64,000 nt of DNA from Amphirosellinia nigrospora (taxonomy: Eukaryota; Ascomycota; Sordariomycetes; Xylariales; Xylariaceae): contig SCHM01000002.1 of the NCBI GenBank assembly GCA_004123355.1, forward strand, positions 4,127,569-4,191,568, in the 5' to 3' direction. The notes beneath the pieces were generated by a model. That model saw only the letters and a list, made by a program, of their open reading frames with translations, searched no databases and was not told where the DNA came from. The position numbers and the translations under genes were made by a program. Below, one piece after another: positions 1-10,478 of the stretch; position 1 is the first letter of the stretch; every line of letters starts with the position of its first letter.

Positions 1-2814
1 GGATTGCGAGTATTCGCGTGGGCATCCATTTCCATACCCTTAGCGGTCTCAACCCAGTTATGCCAGTCCATTCCACTTTCTAAGTCAACATTAAAATCCA
101 TATTGTCTATGTTCATGTCGCCGAAGACATCCACCGAAGGATCACTGTCGGCCCAAAACCACCCAAGTAGCCCGCCATTGTCAGGTTGGCCGTCAGTCCA
201 ATTTCCACTAGCCCCGGAGAAGATATTATGATTCGGTCCATTACAAACTTGTTGATCAAGTGCCATTGCATCGTGGGCTGTTGAAGGCGCAGAAGTCTCA
301 TACGAGGGCTCGTACATAGCGTTAGTGTTTACTGCCTGGTAAACCGATGGAGAGCCCATGCCGCTTCTGGTATTATTGGCGCTTAGGTCAGGGGAGACCG
401 GGAAAATCTGGGCTGAGTTTACCATTTCAGAAGAGACGAGCGTATGCTGCTTTTCGGCCTGTGTGTTCTCCGCGACTATCTTTGTAAGGCCTACAAGGAC
501 ACGCCATCGCTCCCGAAAAATATCAGCTGCAGCACTAGCAGAGACAGAGCCAACAGTTGAAGGTATAGGGAGCTTTCGATCGTCCACCTCAAGTTGCCGA
601 GCAGCGGAAACATGAGAGCGTAATCTTTCGAGCTCGGCATCACGATGTCTTCGAGCCTTCAACATGAGCTTTCGTAAAGGAATCCAGGTCCGCAAGTCCT
701 TGTCGAGCTTCGACCTAGCTGGGATCAGCCAAGGGCTATGTAAGGCAGCCCAGGCCCGGTCAACAAGGGGTGACCAGGGCCGGCGGCAGATATCAATCAA
801 GAGATAGACAACAGCGTGCCAGTGGGTATATGTCTGATAGATCCAACGCCAATGGCGGCATGCCTTCTCAGAATTAAGCGCATCATTAAGCTCGGCAACT
901 TCAATTGCCGCTACTAGAAGCTTGTTCCTTACTTCATCAGAGAAATGATCGCTCGGAGATGAGAAGAGAACAGGTAAGTGCGTAAAAAGCGTCAGCTTTC
1001 CGCCCACAAGGCGTGTGGTGACAACTATGACCCAATGTGCGATGTTACTTGGGTCTGTCGAGTATCGAAGGTAACGATCTTCTAATTGGGAGTAGATTAT
1101 CTCTAACAGATGATTCTGCTCGTCAATGCCAACACCGGGGTCATCATTTGTCTTGAGGTATTGCTGATTTCCATCGATACTATAGGGAGGGTCATATCAG
1201 TAAGGCCTTGGCGCTCGGTCGGCGTCTCCTTCGTATTAACATCAATATCATTATCATTGATATTCAACGGGAGCTTAGTGTCAAAACTGCCGTACTGGAT
1301 AGAAAAATCAGTGCCCTGGTCTTCCGATGCTCGCACATCCAGCGCGCATATCGAGTACCAGACCCGTCTTCGTAACTCAACCTCAAACGGCGTAAGGTGT
1401 TGAAAATGGGTGCCGTCACGCTGCAGCCCAAGAGCTTGGGCCATGCGAATCAATAGGCCAGTCATCATCCAGACAAACCTTGGGCTATCGTGACGACGAA
1501 GAAGAAACAGAAATATAGCAAAGGCCTGCACCAGTACTAGATCAGGGACGTTGAGAAAATCCGCTCTTGCAAGGGCATGCTCCAGCCCGAGTCGGTATTT
1601 CAGATTGAGGTCGGTTTTCGTTGACCCAAAATTGTTCATCACCTTCGGGTTAAAGTAATAGTGAGCACAGGTTGAAAGGTAACCGAATGAGAAAATAGAA
1701 GAACTTACGTCATCCTCTTCCATCGACGTGATAGCAGCATAGAATGGAAAACATCAAGGCTTCGTTCGCAGGTGTCAGGCTAGTAATATCAGTGCCTCTT
1801 GAATGCCGTGCTATCTTGTTTACAGTGGGCATGTGAACAATTTGGATAGCAGCATTAATATTTTCTTTGAAAACATCTAGGATGAACGGGATCTGGGAAG
1901 GCAGAGGATGCAATTCCCGAATATCCGGTCCAGAGGAGGTAAGATTGTGTTGGAACAAGAAAGCGTGGCGTTCCGATGCTGTTCGTTGAAGCTCGTGTGT
2001 TGATGGTGATGTGCCCGATAGCTCCTCATCCTCGGAGGACTCAAGATCGGCTTCTGCCAGATGCTGCGTCTGCATTTTTATTTCATCAAGCTATTATACA
2101 ATTAGGCACAAGCTAAAAAGAAACGCCAATTGTCGAAGATAGATCACGCCTACCTCATCGTTGACACGAGACCAAAACCCACTACTCACGTACCGACTAC
2201 GACTGGCATCGCCGAGCACTAGCCTACCAAACTGCGACTGAATATTACCAGCGCCCGTCAGGGTTGCCGACCTGTGATGGTCGCCATCACGATCTTGAGT
2301 AGAGCTGGCGGGTGAGTTCGCAGTCGACGAGTTAGCAGCGACATGCGCTTGTTCCAGCTGAGAGCTAAGGTCCTTCACGAGGCTCTCGAGATTCCGTAAC
2401 CTTTCCATGACTTGAGATGTAGGAGGAGCAGCGGCCTGCGCTGCCCTCTCCTCGGCCACTGCATTGCGAGCGACACGTTCCAGACGCCGGGCCCATCGCG
2501 GCGGACGATCGCAGACGGGATAACACAGGGAATGCCAGCGCGGCGACAGTTTGAGCATGGCGACTCTTTGTTGCAGCGAACCTTTCGCGACCGACAGACG
2601 ACGCAACTACGCAATTTCGGCGGCGCAGCAGTAGTAGCAGGCTGCTTACCTGCTGCAGACTGGGACAACAAGGGGGGTGTCGATGCTACTGCAGCTGCGG
2701 GTGATACAGTCGCACGTTTTCGGCTTCCGAAAGCGAACCCGAAGCTCCACCGCGTCCGTTGCCGTCTTCTGGTCTCGCGGCCCTCGTGGAGGACTCGGAA
2801 GCTTGGTCCGTCAT
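1..2814 (-). CDS. Zn2Cys6 transcription factor with fungal-specific TF domain (3' end off window)
   Basis: Predicted nuclear DNA-binding regulator. The start is placed at the ATG complementary to 2812-2814, which opens a Ser/Gly-rich N-terminus. The zinc cluster follows (about 2530-2630) with the spacing Cys-x2-Cys-x6-Cys-x5-Cys-x2-Cys-x6-Cys, then a basic linker and a coiled-coil-like stretch (MERLRNLESLVKDLSSQLEQ, about 2350-2410). The middle homology region (PF04082 type) begins near 1920 and includes the segment YRLGLEHALARADFL and the RRRVWYSICALD motif near 1350. Introns are visible near 2095-2155 and 1640-1706. The reading frame breaks at about 2735, 2505, 1745 and 1138; the first and last are repaired by one extra G or C in a run. 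The protein continues to base 1 without a stop, so the C-terminus is missing. The target genes are unknown; the architecture resembles xylanolytic-type activators, but that is a family label only. Confidence 0.85.
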
Positions 2815-3457
2815 GAGAGACTGGTGTACCTCTATGGATGATGTCACGAGTTATCAAGTGTATCGCTTGTCATGATTGAGATGTTTGACATGCCACCTCT
2901 TTCGCGTCTTCTGGCCTCCATAAAGCCACAAGCTGACGGAGATTACAGGCTACAGCATTCCCACGCAAGACACAAGGGGTGCGAGGGACTGATATGTGCT
3001 ATATGAATAGTTCTTTTTAATTCATATTATCGACAGATTTAGAAGCGTAAAATGCATCCAACAGACTAAATATTCATAAAAGAGGCTGAGTGCTAAGTTA
3101 AGCCACACCATCATTCTCGGATCGCCACAATCGGCCCCTCTTCGCTCCCAAACCGTCATTTAGTGTCCGAAAAAAGCGAGCTAACGTTTGGTGATCAATG
3201 ACACCATTGTCAACCAAGTGAGAACTAAGTGAGTAAGGTAAATATGTATAAGGACCCGTGTAAGCAGTGAAACTTGTAAACATAAAAGCAATTAATCCGC
3301 CGGTTCTCAACTAAAAGAAAAAGCGATATACCATCATCAACCACCAAACACTAGACAAGACGACTTACACAGAGACATCACACATCCATCGCAGCTAATA
3401 CTTCAAACCCAAGCATTCCATTTAACACACCACTCTTCTAACATACATATCAACACA

Positions 3458-4308
3458 ATGGCTGATGCTCACACTCAAACCATTGCCTTCTTCGGCGCCA
3501 GCGGAGGAGTAGGCCTAGCGGCGCTCAAGCATACTCTAGCCACAGCCGTAAATGTGTCGCTCTATGCCGAAACCCAGCAAAGCTCACCGCGATTCTCCCC
3601 CTTGAGTCCAACCCGAACCTACAGGTGGTAGAAGGAAACGCCCACGACGTCAAGGCCGTTTCCAAATGTCTCCTAGCCCATCCCGGCGTGCTTGTAGATC
3701 AGGTCATATCGACCATAGGCGGCGCCTTCGTGGCGTCCAGGTTGACCATTGATGATCCCGAGGTCTGTCGAAAGGGCATGGTCGTCCTCCTTGATGCTCT
3801 TGCTAGTCTGCGCCGCGATGGTGCTGTGGGGAAGCCTCATGTGGTTGTCTGCAGTACGACAGGTTTGTCGCGGTTCGGTCGTGACATTCCCATTGCTATG
3901 ATTCCATTGTATCATATCGTTCTCAAGGTGCCACATGAGGACAAGGTCATCATGGAAGACAAGCTGGTCGCGAGCGGAGAGGAATTCACTATCGTGCGTC
4001 CTAGCTTGATGGTATCCGACGAGGAGACGACCAAACAGGTTCGCGTCGGTATCGAAGATCCCAAGACTGGTCGCAAATCCGCCGCAATTGGATATACCAT
4101 CACCAAGAGCGATGCCGGAAGATGGGTCGCGGAGACACTGGTATTAAAGAGGCAGGCAGAATATAGCAACAAGATTGCCAGTGAGTCTTTTCCTATTGCT
4201 ACCCTCTTCGAGTACTTTACATTGCTTCGATCATGGGAGGGAACCTGGCTATCACAGCTCTATGTCAAAATTATGCTAACTTTGTCTGATATAGTGATAA
4301 CGACATGA
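3458..4308 (+). CDS. NAD(P)-binding Rossmann-fold protein (SDR / NmrA-like)
   Basis: The ATG at 3458 lies in a good context (CACAATGGC). The N-terminus carries the nucleotide-binding glycine motif GASGGVG (residues about 13-19). After it come a CRNPAKL segment (an Arg/Lys position that commonly selects NADPH), VVEGNAHD, an ISTIGG turn, VVVCSTTGLSRFG, and a late VRPSLM motif typical of the atypical SDR / NAD(P)H-binding family. The length of about 245 aa fits that family. One frame break near 3565 is repaired by an extra G (TCGCT read as TCGGCT). An intron near 4172-4294 leaves a very short last exon that ends at the TGA at 4306-4308. The substrate cannot be told from sequence. These proteins act as reductases or isomerases, or as redox-sensing NmrA-like regulators. 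Confidence 0.8.
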
Positions 4309-5225
4309 GCGCCAATGCGAAAGTGGTGTAGATAGATTTCGGGGCTTATTTGCATTGTTAGGCGTTGCGGGGTCCGCAGTATCACCTGGCCTCTTTCTAA
4401 GTCAGGTGTAAATACTATAGATCTTAGATTTGTTAGGTTCTTAACCGCGTCGGGCGGGCGATGTAGCTTCTTTTAACTCATATATGTTTCAATCCTTGTC
4501 TGACGGCATGATATTAATATCAAGATCAGTCTTGGAACGGTGTTGCGACACAGCTAGAAGTATGAATAATCATTTCCCCTTGCTCTTGAAGTTTAATTCA
4601 AACTCGCTTGTCATATGGCATGCAATGTGCTCAGATAAGGTTATTAAAACGGAGAAACGCTATGTTTAATTCTAATTAGAGTTTGAACTTACGTAAGACT
4701 TTAATGAAGAATAGCTATTAGAGCTACATCGGATTTTCCTAAGATATCTAAGAATACCAGGTGAAATACAGGTAACCTGACCGCCAAAGGCCTCGGCATA
4801 TACATATTATTTGCCTTAGTTGTTACGATTAGTGTTCCTGGCACTACACAGTTGTGTGCCTGCTGGTTCCTACCTAGTGGTGATCCGTGGCTTAGTCAAT
4901 TACTGATGTAAGCTGCAGATCTAGTACTAGGTATGGTGTTGTATTGTGGACAAAGGGTTTCGGTGCCCTGTGTCCTGTGGCTATGTATTTATACACCTAA
5001 TTACAGTGGGGCAAGTCATGGTGCAAAGACCTGCTTGCCGGGCAACCATTCACTGTGGCGCCCATTACCTGGGTGCCACACAGGTGCCACAGTTGCACTA
5101 ACCCCCAAAAGGGATGTAGAATACCAAAGTGGAGGCCTGGCATTCTATTAATGGCTACCTTATGGTCCTACGGGGCACTCCGTAACTTTAGTCAAGCTAC
5201 GCGGCTAAAATATTTGCAAAAGGTT
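4309..5225. other. Intergenic region, no gene recognised
   Basis: The region is moderately AT-rich. Short open frames here have no recognisable motif or fungal coding character. It separates the SDR gene from the initiator tRNA. Confidence 0.6.
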
Positions 5226-5297
5226 TAGCTAGCGATTGTTTCGATCAATCGACCTCCGGGTTATGAGCCCGGCGCTCTTCCACTGAGCTAGCTAGCT
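5226..5297 (-). tRNA. Initiator tRNA-Met (anticodon CAU), intronless
   Basis: Read on the minus strand this folds into a complete 72-nt cloverleaf: acceptor stem AGCTAGC with GCTAGCT, D stem GCTC with GAGC, anticodon stem CCGGG with CCCGG around the loop CTCATAA (anticodon CAT), and T stem GATTG with CAATC. Several identity marks show the initiator and not the elongator: A1:U72 as the first pair, three consecutive G:C pairs next to the anticodon loop, a T-loop ATCGAAA (A54 and A60 in place of T54), and discriminator A73. No intron and no encoded CCA. Nucleotides 27-39 (CCGGGCTCATAAC) are the exact complement of the primer-binding site of the retrotransposon at 49.9 kb. Confidence 0.95.
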
Positions 5298-7416
5298 TGA
5301 TGTGCCTCGCTTTCTGACGCCATGCTTAGTAATCGGGCAATGATGGTATATATTCGAAGCATTAAATTCCATAACTTGGACAATTAAACAATTCTACTTT
5401 TTTCATGACGACTCTACAGATCTGACTAGTGCGGTGACTCGTGGTATGCGATCGAGCACAATCAAGGGCTCTGCCTTGTATACATGAATGCTTCTGAACT
5501 TCACATTGCATCATGCTCTCTGAATTTCCCAACGTCAGAGATAGTTTGATGCTTTGATGTGATTTCTAGCTATCTATAAGACTGGGACCGCTGTTTTTTC
5601 CCGAGTAGTCTCTTCTCTCATTAATAAGATTACTGATATAGCGCTCTTGGTTTCGCTTCTGATCGAATTTATTTGCTTTTCTTGTTATTTTATATCAAGC
5701 GCTTTGTCTTAAGTTAGTATACTCAACTACTATTTCTTTTTCGTTTCCCCCTGCGCTCTTTTTAAAACATAAGAGCCACTCATGGGGGGAAGGACTCATA
5801 AAATAAATTGCAAACAAATGTTCGCGCAATCAAAAGCCTTTGCCAATGTGTAAACTGATGAAGGAATGGACTTTAGAGGATTTTTGTAGTAGCCTGATTT
5901 TAAGACGCGTTCCTCCTCTGGGAATTCGATACGTTGGGATATGAAGAGAGGATGGCATGAAAACAGTGTCATATTCGGATTAGGCTATGGAATTAATAAA
6001 TAAGTATTGGAATCTGCATTCGGAGTTCACGATTCCTAGAGATCAAGGCCATGGTCGTGATTGACCTCGAACATTCGTTCTTCATTCTTATTATGGAAAG
6101 GATACACCGTCTTTTCTAACTATCGCATTTGGTGTATTCAGTACTATTGTTGTTATTACTATAGCCTCAAAGTTTCACAGTCATGGTTAGGATAGTTCGG
6201 TGTTAAAAAAAGCTTATAGCACGTTTGGAGGATAGTATACTCCACTCCAGAGCTACTAGAAAGCACGCTTAGCCTTGGCTAGGAGAGTTTCCGCAGTTAG
6301 AGTCCCATTAGCGCAACTTCAAATCCCGAAGATGTACTGCGCATCAGCAGCTAGCTACCTTTTGGCCTATCTCCTACTTGATTCAACGAGCCGATTCTAC
6401 TTGCTTAGCCCGAAGACAACGTCCGCGAGTTCCATAGCCATACGATTAGGTCCTTTCATCTGAGGAGGGAGGCTACGGAAACTTGAGAATAAGAAGCAAT
6501 AGAATAGCTGTATTGGGAAAATGTTTCGATATTTTCTGACCAACACTCATGGAATAAATCCAGTCCGAGAAGTCCGCGGCTAAAGCTGAACTAAACCCCC
6601 TATGGTTAGCCTTCAGGTCACCCTACCCATGTCTGACAGCTGACTTTAAGTTGCTAGCTAGGTTGTGCTTTGAACCCCTTATTTTAATTAGGCATAGTCT
6701 GGGGTAATTCCTTTCTAGAAGGTCGGCAGGCTTCATCTCGTATTACATAGAGCCCACATGTTGGCGAATTGTCATCGGCATTCCTCGCTTAACCTCAAAC
6801 GCAGTGATTATTGCTTTCGCAATGCGGAACTCACCGTAATTCGTTGCTGTCAGGCACAATTAGTTATTGATACTAGAAACAGATTAGCGGCGTCAGCATA
6901 CAAACTGTCGTCGTCTGACTTGTTGAAATAATTATGAGGTCAAGCATTTTCAAGCATTACCGAGAGATTGTTGAAATAGCGATGACAACATGAATTTAGA
7001 GAGAGTTAGCCGAATAAGAGTGTTATATAACCCTGCGCATAGCTCTGTCGATCACTACGACACCCATACCATCCGGCAACAGGCAACTAATTTTTGACAC
7101 ATATGTGCTTGGCATGACAAGGTTGCGCATGGGGCTTGGAACAGTAAAGTTCAATGCGGTTGAACTTTGCGATCTAAAATAGTCAGGTACCGTATACGAA
7201 TCTATCAACGACATCAGCATTTACAAGGTTACAACCTCTCCAGACTAGGGTATACGTATGTCGGAGTTGAAATTCTCACGAAACCCGGCGAGATGTAACA
7301 TATAAATCCGATCAGGTTCCTGTTTAAAAAAATTTGTCTAAATTCAACCTTATGTAGTAAGACAAGTCATTACACGTTTTGACCTCCCTATTCAATCCCA
7401 GAGTCAACACTGCAAC
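5298..7416. other. Long intergenic region, no gene recognised
   Basis: About 2.1 kb of mixed-composition sequence with many stops in all frames. The small frames at 6275-6463 and 7023-7220 show no conserved motif. I see no RNA gene or LTR here. Confidence 0.55.
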
Positions 7417-8216
7417 ATGAAGTCTCAACTCTCCACCGTCCTACTAGGACTCGGCATTGCTGCTACAGCGGTCGCGCAAAATGGAAGTCTTCTTCACCAG
7501 AAGGGCCCATTTGCCTTTACGTCAAGGACAGGCGCCGAACAGCACGCTCGATGGTGAGATTACCTCATGGGTTGCCCCTTATAAGAGGAGAATGAATAAC
7601 ATTAGTGCAGGCTACCTTCACACGGTCGACATAGGGCCCGTACTGGTGCAAAAGCCACTCCAGTATGAGGCCATCTCGGCCCCGCCAGCAGGCAACTTGA
7701 CATACGAGTTCTACTTCAACTACACCGGGAATAGTTATAATGATAACAACGATACAGTAGGATTCTTTTTGTCGGACCCGACTGTTGAAAGCGTTGCAAC
7801 TCGGGTTTCTACGGCCGACCCTTGTCTCTGCAATTCTCAGCCGCTTCCAACGTCGCCTTTGCTCTGACCGGCGCGGGAGCTGCCACATCTACGGGTTTCG
7901 ACAGAGCGGCAAGGCGTTCATCAACATGCTCCTCGACGACTCGACCTTCGTTCCGGGGAGTCACCCAGCTTCGCTAGAAGTTACGCTTCTGTAAGTTGAT
8001 TCTATTTCGAGTTAGCGGGGTTCGGTTCTAGAACGGATGAGACATATCGCGTTGTTTTCTTTCAGTTTTGGTTTCATACTGACAGTTTTATAGACGGATG
8101 GGCAATCTGCTGGCAATTCTTTGGCCGCGTTTACATGCATCGCTATCCTGGATCACGAGTGGCCCATCCACAACCCAACTTGCGAACGCGTGGATCTTAT
8201 GAAAGTGGCGCTATAG
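7417..8216 (+). CDS. Small secreted protein, uncharacterised (DUF7907-like appearance)
   Basis: The ATG at 7417 opens a clear signal peptide (MKSQLSTVLLGLGIAATAVA, cleavage after AVA, residue about 20). The mature part contains a GPFAF segment, N-glycosylation sites (NST, NLT, NYT) and a repeating beta-type pattern. After an intron at about 7555-7611 come the segments GYLHTVDIGP, LTYEFYFNY and VGFFLSDP, then NVAFALTGAGAATSTGF and INMLLDDSTFVPGSHP, and a last exon after about 8090 ending at TAG 8214-8216. Frames break near 7525, 7795 and 7905. The layout (signal peptide, then short beta-rich domain) resembles fungal secreted proteins of the DUF7907 type, but that assignment is from memory of the family pattern. 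No catalytic residues are recognisable. The exact splice at the last intron is uncertain. Confidence 0.6.
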
Positions 8217-8553
8217 ATATTGGAACGAGAACGCATACCATCTAAATACGTGTCAGATGCTTAAGGAGTCATGTTTTGTAATCCAGCGGTGCATGTTCCT
8301 AAGACATCTTGTAATACCCTACTGGCGGCGCAGTCAGCCTTCCGTCATCCGCTTCCCGTCATCCGTTCCGCCTTCCGCCCACCTTCCTCCCGGTCTACGA
8401 TACAGCGGACATTTATCTATAGATATATAAATAGGGTTGATAAAATCAAGCGTATCTTTTTTAATTGAACATGAGCTTAAACGGAGATTGTCTACCACTA
8501 TTGCGACGTTCGTCCCAAAATAATTTGCACCTAACACCAAACTCTAAGACTTA
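8217..8553. other. Short intergenic region
   Basis: Nothing recognised. It includes a run of near-repeated CCGTCATCCG / CCGCCTTCCG units at 8338-8392. Confidence 0.5.
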
Positions 8554-8611
8554 TTGCCCATTGCAAGTTCTAGTACCTCTACTTATTTCAAAGTCCTTGA
8601 AATTTCCCAAA

Positions 8612-10047
8612 ATGCTGGCCTTATAACCGACCCTCAGGTTTCCAGACGCGACAACATAGTAGGTCTGTGTGCGCTCATATCCGAAAACGGGTTCCTACCG
8701 CGAGCAGCCCCTGAAGCGCTTACCGAAACCCTTACTACGAACAATGGGAGCAAATATTAGACGACTCCCGACTTTGCTGAAAGAGAAGACAATTCGAGAC
8801 AGAATTAGCAAATTGGGCGTCTTGACAACCGCCAAGCTGAACACGGAGAGTGAATGGCAGCGAGCATACATGATACTGTGCTTCCTAACTCACGGTTACA
8901 TCTGGGTGGTGATATCCCTTCCGAGGTGAGTGCTCTCGCACACATTAAATAGCAAGCTACGATTCCCAGATTCTACCGCCCAATCAAGTACTTTCTTTTC
9001 CAACCGGATCATTCGATTCCCCCAGTTGCGACATATGCAGCTCTCAACCTCTGGAACTTCAGCAGCACGGGAGATGACTTCACAGACCTAGACAGTATAA
9101 AAGCCTTGCATACATTCAGCGGGACCGAAGATGAGTCTTGGTTCTTCGCCTTATCAGTTGCTGTAGAGGCTATCGGAGGTCATGTCGTACCTGTCCTACT
9201 CAAAGCAATGGATGCTATCAAGCACAATGACCATGAAACTATTACTAATGCTTTAACAAAAATGACCGCTTGCATGAGGCGATTGACTGAGCTCTTGGAT
9301 CGCATGTCTGAAAAATGTGATCCAATGGTATTCTATCACAAGCTCCGCCCTTTCTTGGCCGGGACGAAGAACATGGCCGCCGCTGGTCTTCCCAATGGAG
9401 TCTTCTACGATGAGGGCAATGGGATAGGCCAATGGAGGCAGCTCAGGGGCGGTAGTAACGGACAAAGTTCGCTGATCCAATTCTTTGACCTGGTCCTCGG
9501 TATCGACCATGCCTCCAATGACGACAACCGGACACAGAAGGAATCACCCCTCCCACCAAGAAAGCGTCAGATGACTTGAGTTTCTACGAGGAGGTAAGTT
9601 CGCGACGTCATCGGTACTACGCAGTGTATTCTTATTAACGGTTTATAGGTGCGCCTGTATATGCCGGGGCCGCACCGGAAATTCCTCGAAAGTGTATCCC
9701 GAATGGACAAGATCCAAGACTTCGTGCATTCAGCGCCAACATCGCCGGCGCATCAGCGACTCCAACAATCCTACCAAGACGCAACGAAAGCATTTGGAGA
9801 TTTCCGACAAGCACACATTAACATGGTGACCCGGTACATCATCGTGCCATCGAGGAAGCCAAACCCTTTCTCATCTTCTGCGATTAACTTATCTACGGCC
9901 TCCCTGGATTCGAACCAGGGGCCTAAGAAGGAGCTTACTGGGACCGGGGGCACCGATCTGATACCGTTTCTTAGAAGTGCTCGCGACGACACATACGGCG
10001 CAGGTCTGACAGTGGCGCCTCTAGACGCGTCTGCCGTCAGATCGTAG
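8612..10047 (+). CDS. Indoleamine 2,3-dioxygenase
   Basis: Heme dioxygenase that opens L-tryptophan to N-formylkynurenine, the first step of the kynurenine route (tryptophan breakdown and NAD synthesis), cytosolic. Family marks in order: NGFLPRAAP, YYEQWEQILDDS, EKTIRDRISKL, YMILCFLTHGYIW, FSGTEDESWFF, then FYHKLRPFLAG, the glycine-rich GNGIGQWRQLRGGSNGQSS, and YMPGPHRKFLE. The proximal heme-ligand histidine is in QAHINMVTRYI (codon 9814-9816), followed by the GTGGTDLIPFL signature near 9935-9970. Introns lie near 8928-8970 and 9597-9649. Frame breaks near 8703, 8735, 8775 and 8905; three of them are one base short in a C, T or G run. The start is uncertain: ATG 8612 is the nearest in the expected position. 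About 440 aa when joined, near the family's usual length. Confidence 0.88.
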
Positions 10048-10478
10048 ATGCCGGCGAATGCCGCGCACAAAGAACTTTGGTCTCAAGTAAATCATAAGAC
10101 TTTGATTCAGGGCTAGCCATCTGACACCAAACGGTTAGAGACGGATAGAGTGCGTAGATCAGATACGACGGTTATTGTTTAGATCTCGGCGTGATCGCGC
10201 CGTGTACACCATACCACAACCATTATAGCTAAGATAGATCCCGATGATTAGCGGCAATCCAATCTGTTAAGTAAAATTATCTCAAGTTTGATATCCCTGG
10301 CGTAATCATGGCGGAGCCAAGCTTAGTAACATCCGAAGTTCCGACATCCGCTTCCGTCATTCACGCGAACATTTCTCGTAATACCCTTCAGGTGAAGGTA
10401 TATCAATTCTAGTTGCCCGTCCGACACAAAGTAGAACCGAGTCCCTCTCCACTACATAGATAATGCAATCCGACACGG
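10048..10478. other. Intergenic region
   Basis: Spacer between the dioxygenase and the next regulator. Nothing recognised except presumed promoter sequence upstream of 10479. Confidence 0.5.

Noticed and set aside
9890-9935. CCTGGATTCGAACCAGG looks like a tRNA T-arm on the minus strand
   Set aside because: No matching acceptor, D or anticodon stems at the right distances, and the segment lies within the coding sequence of the indoleamine dioxygenase.
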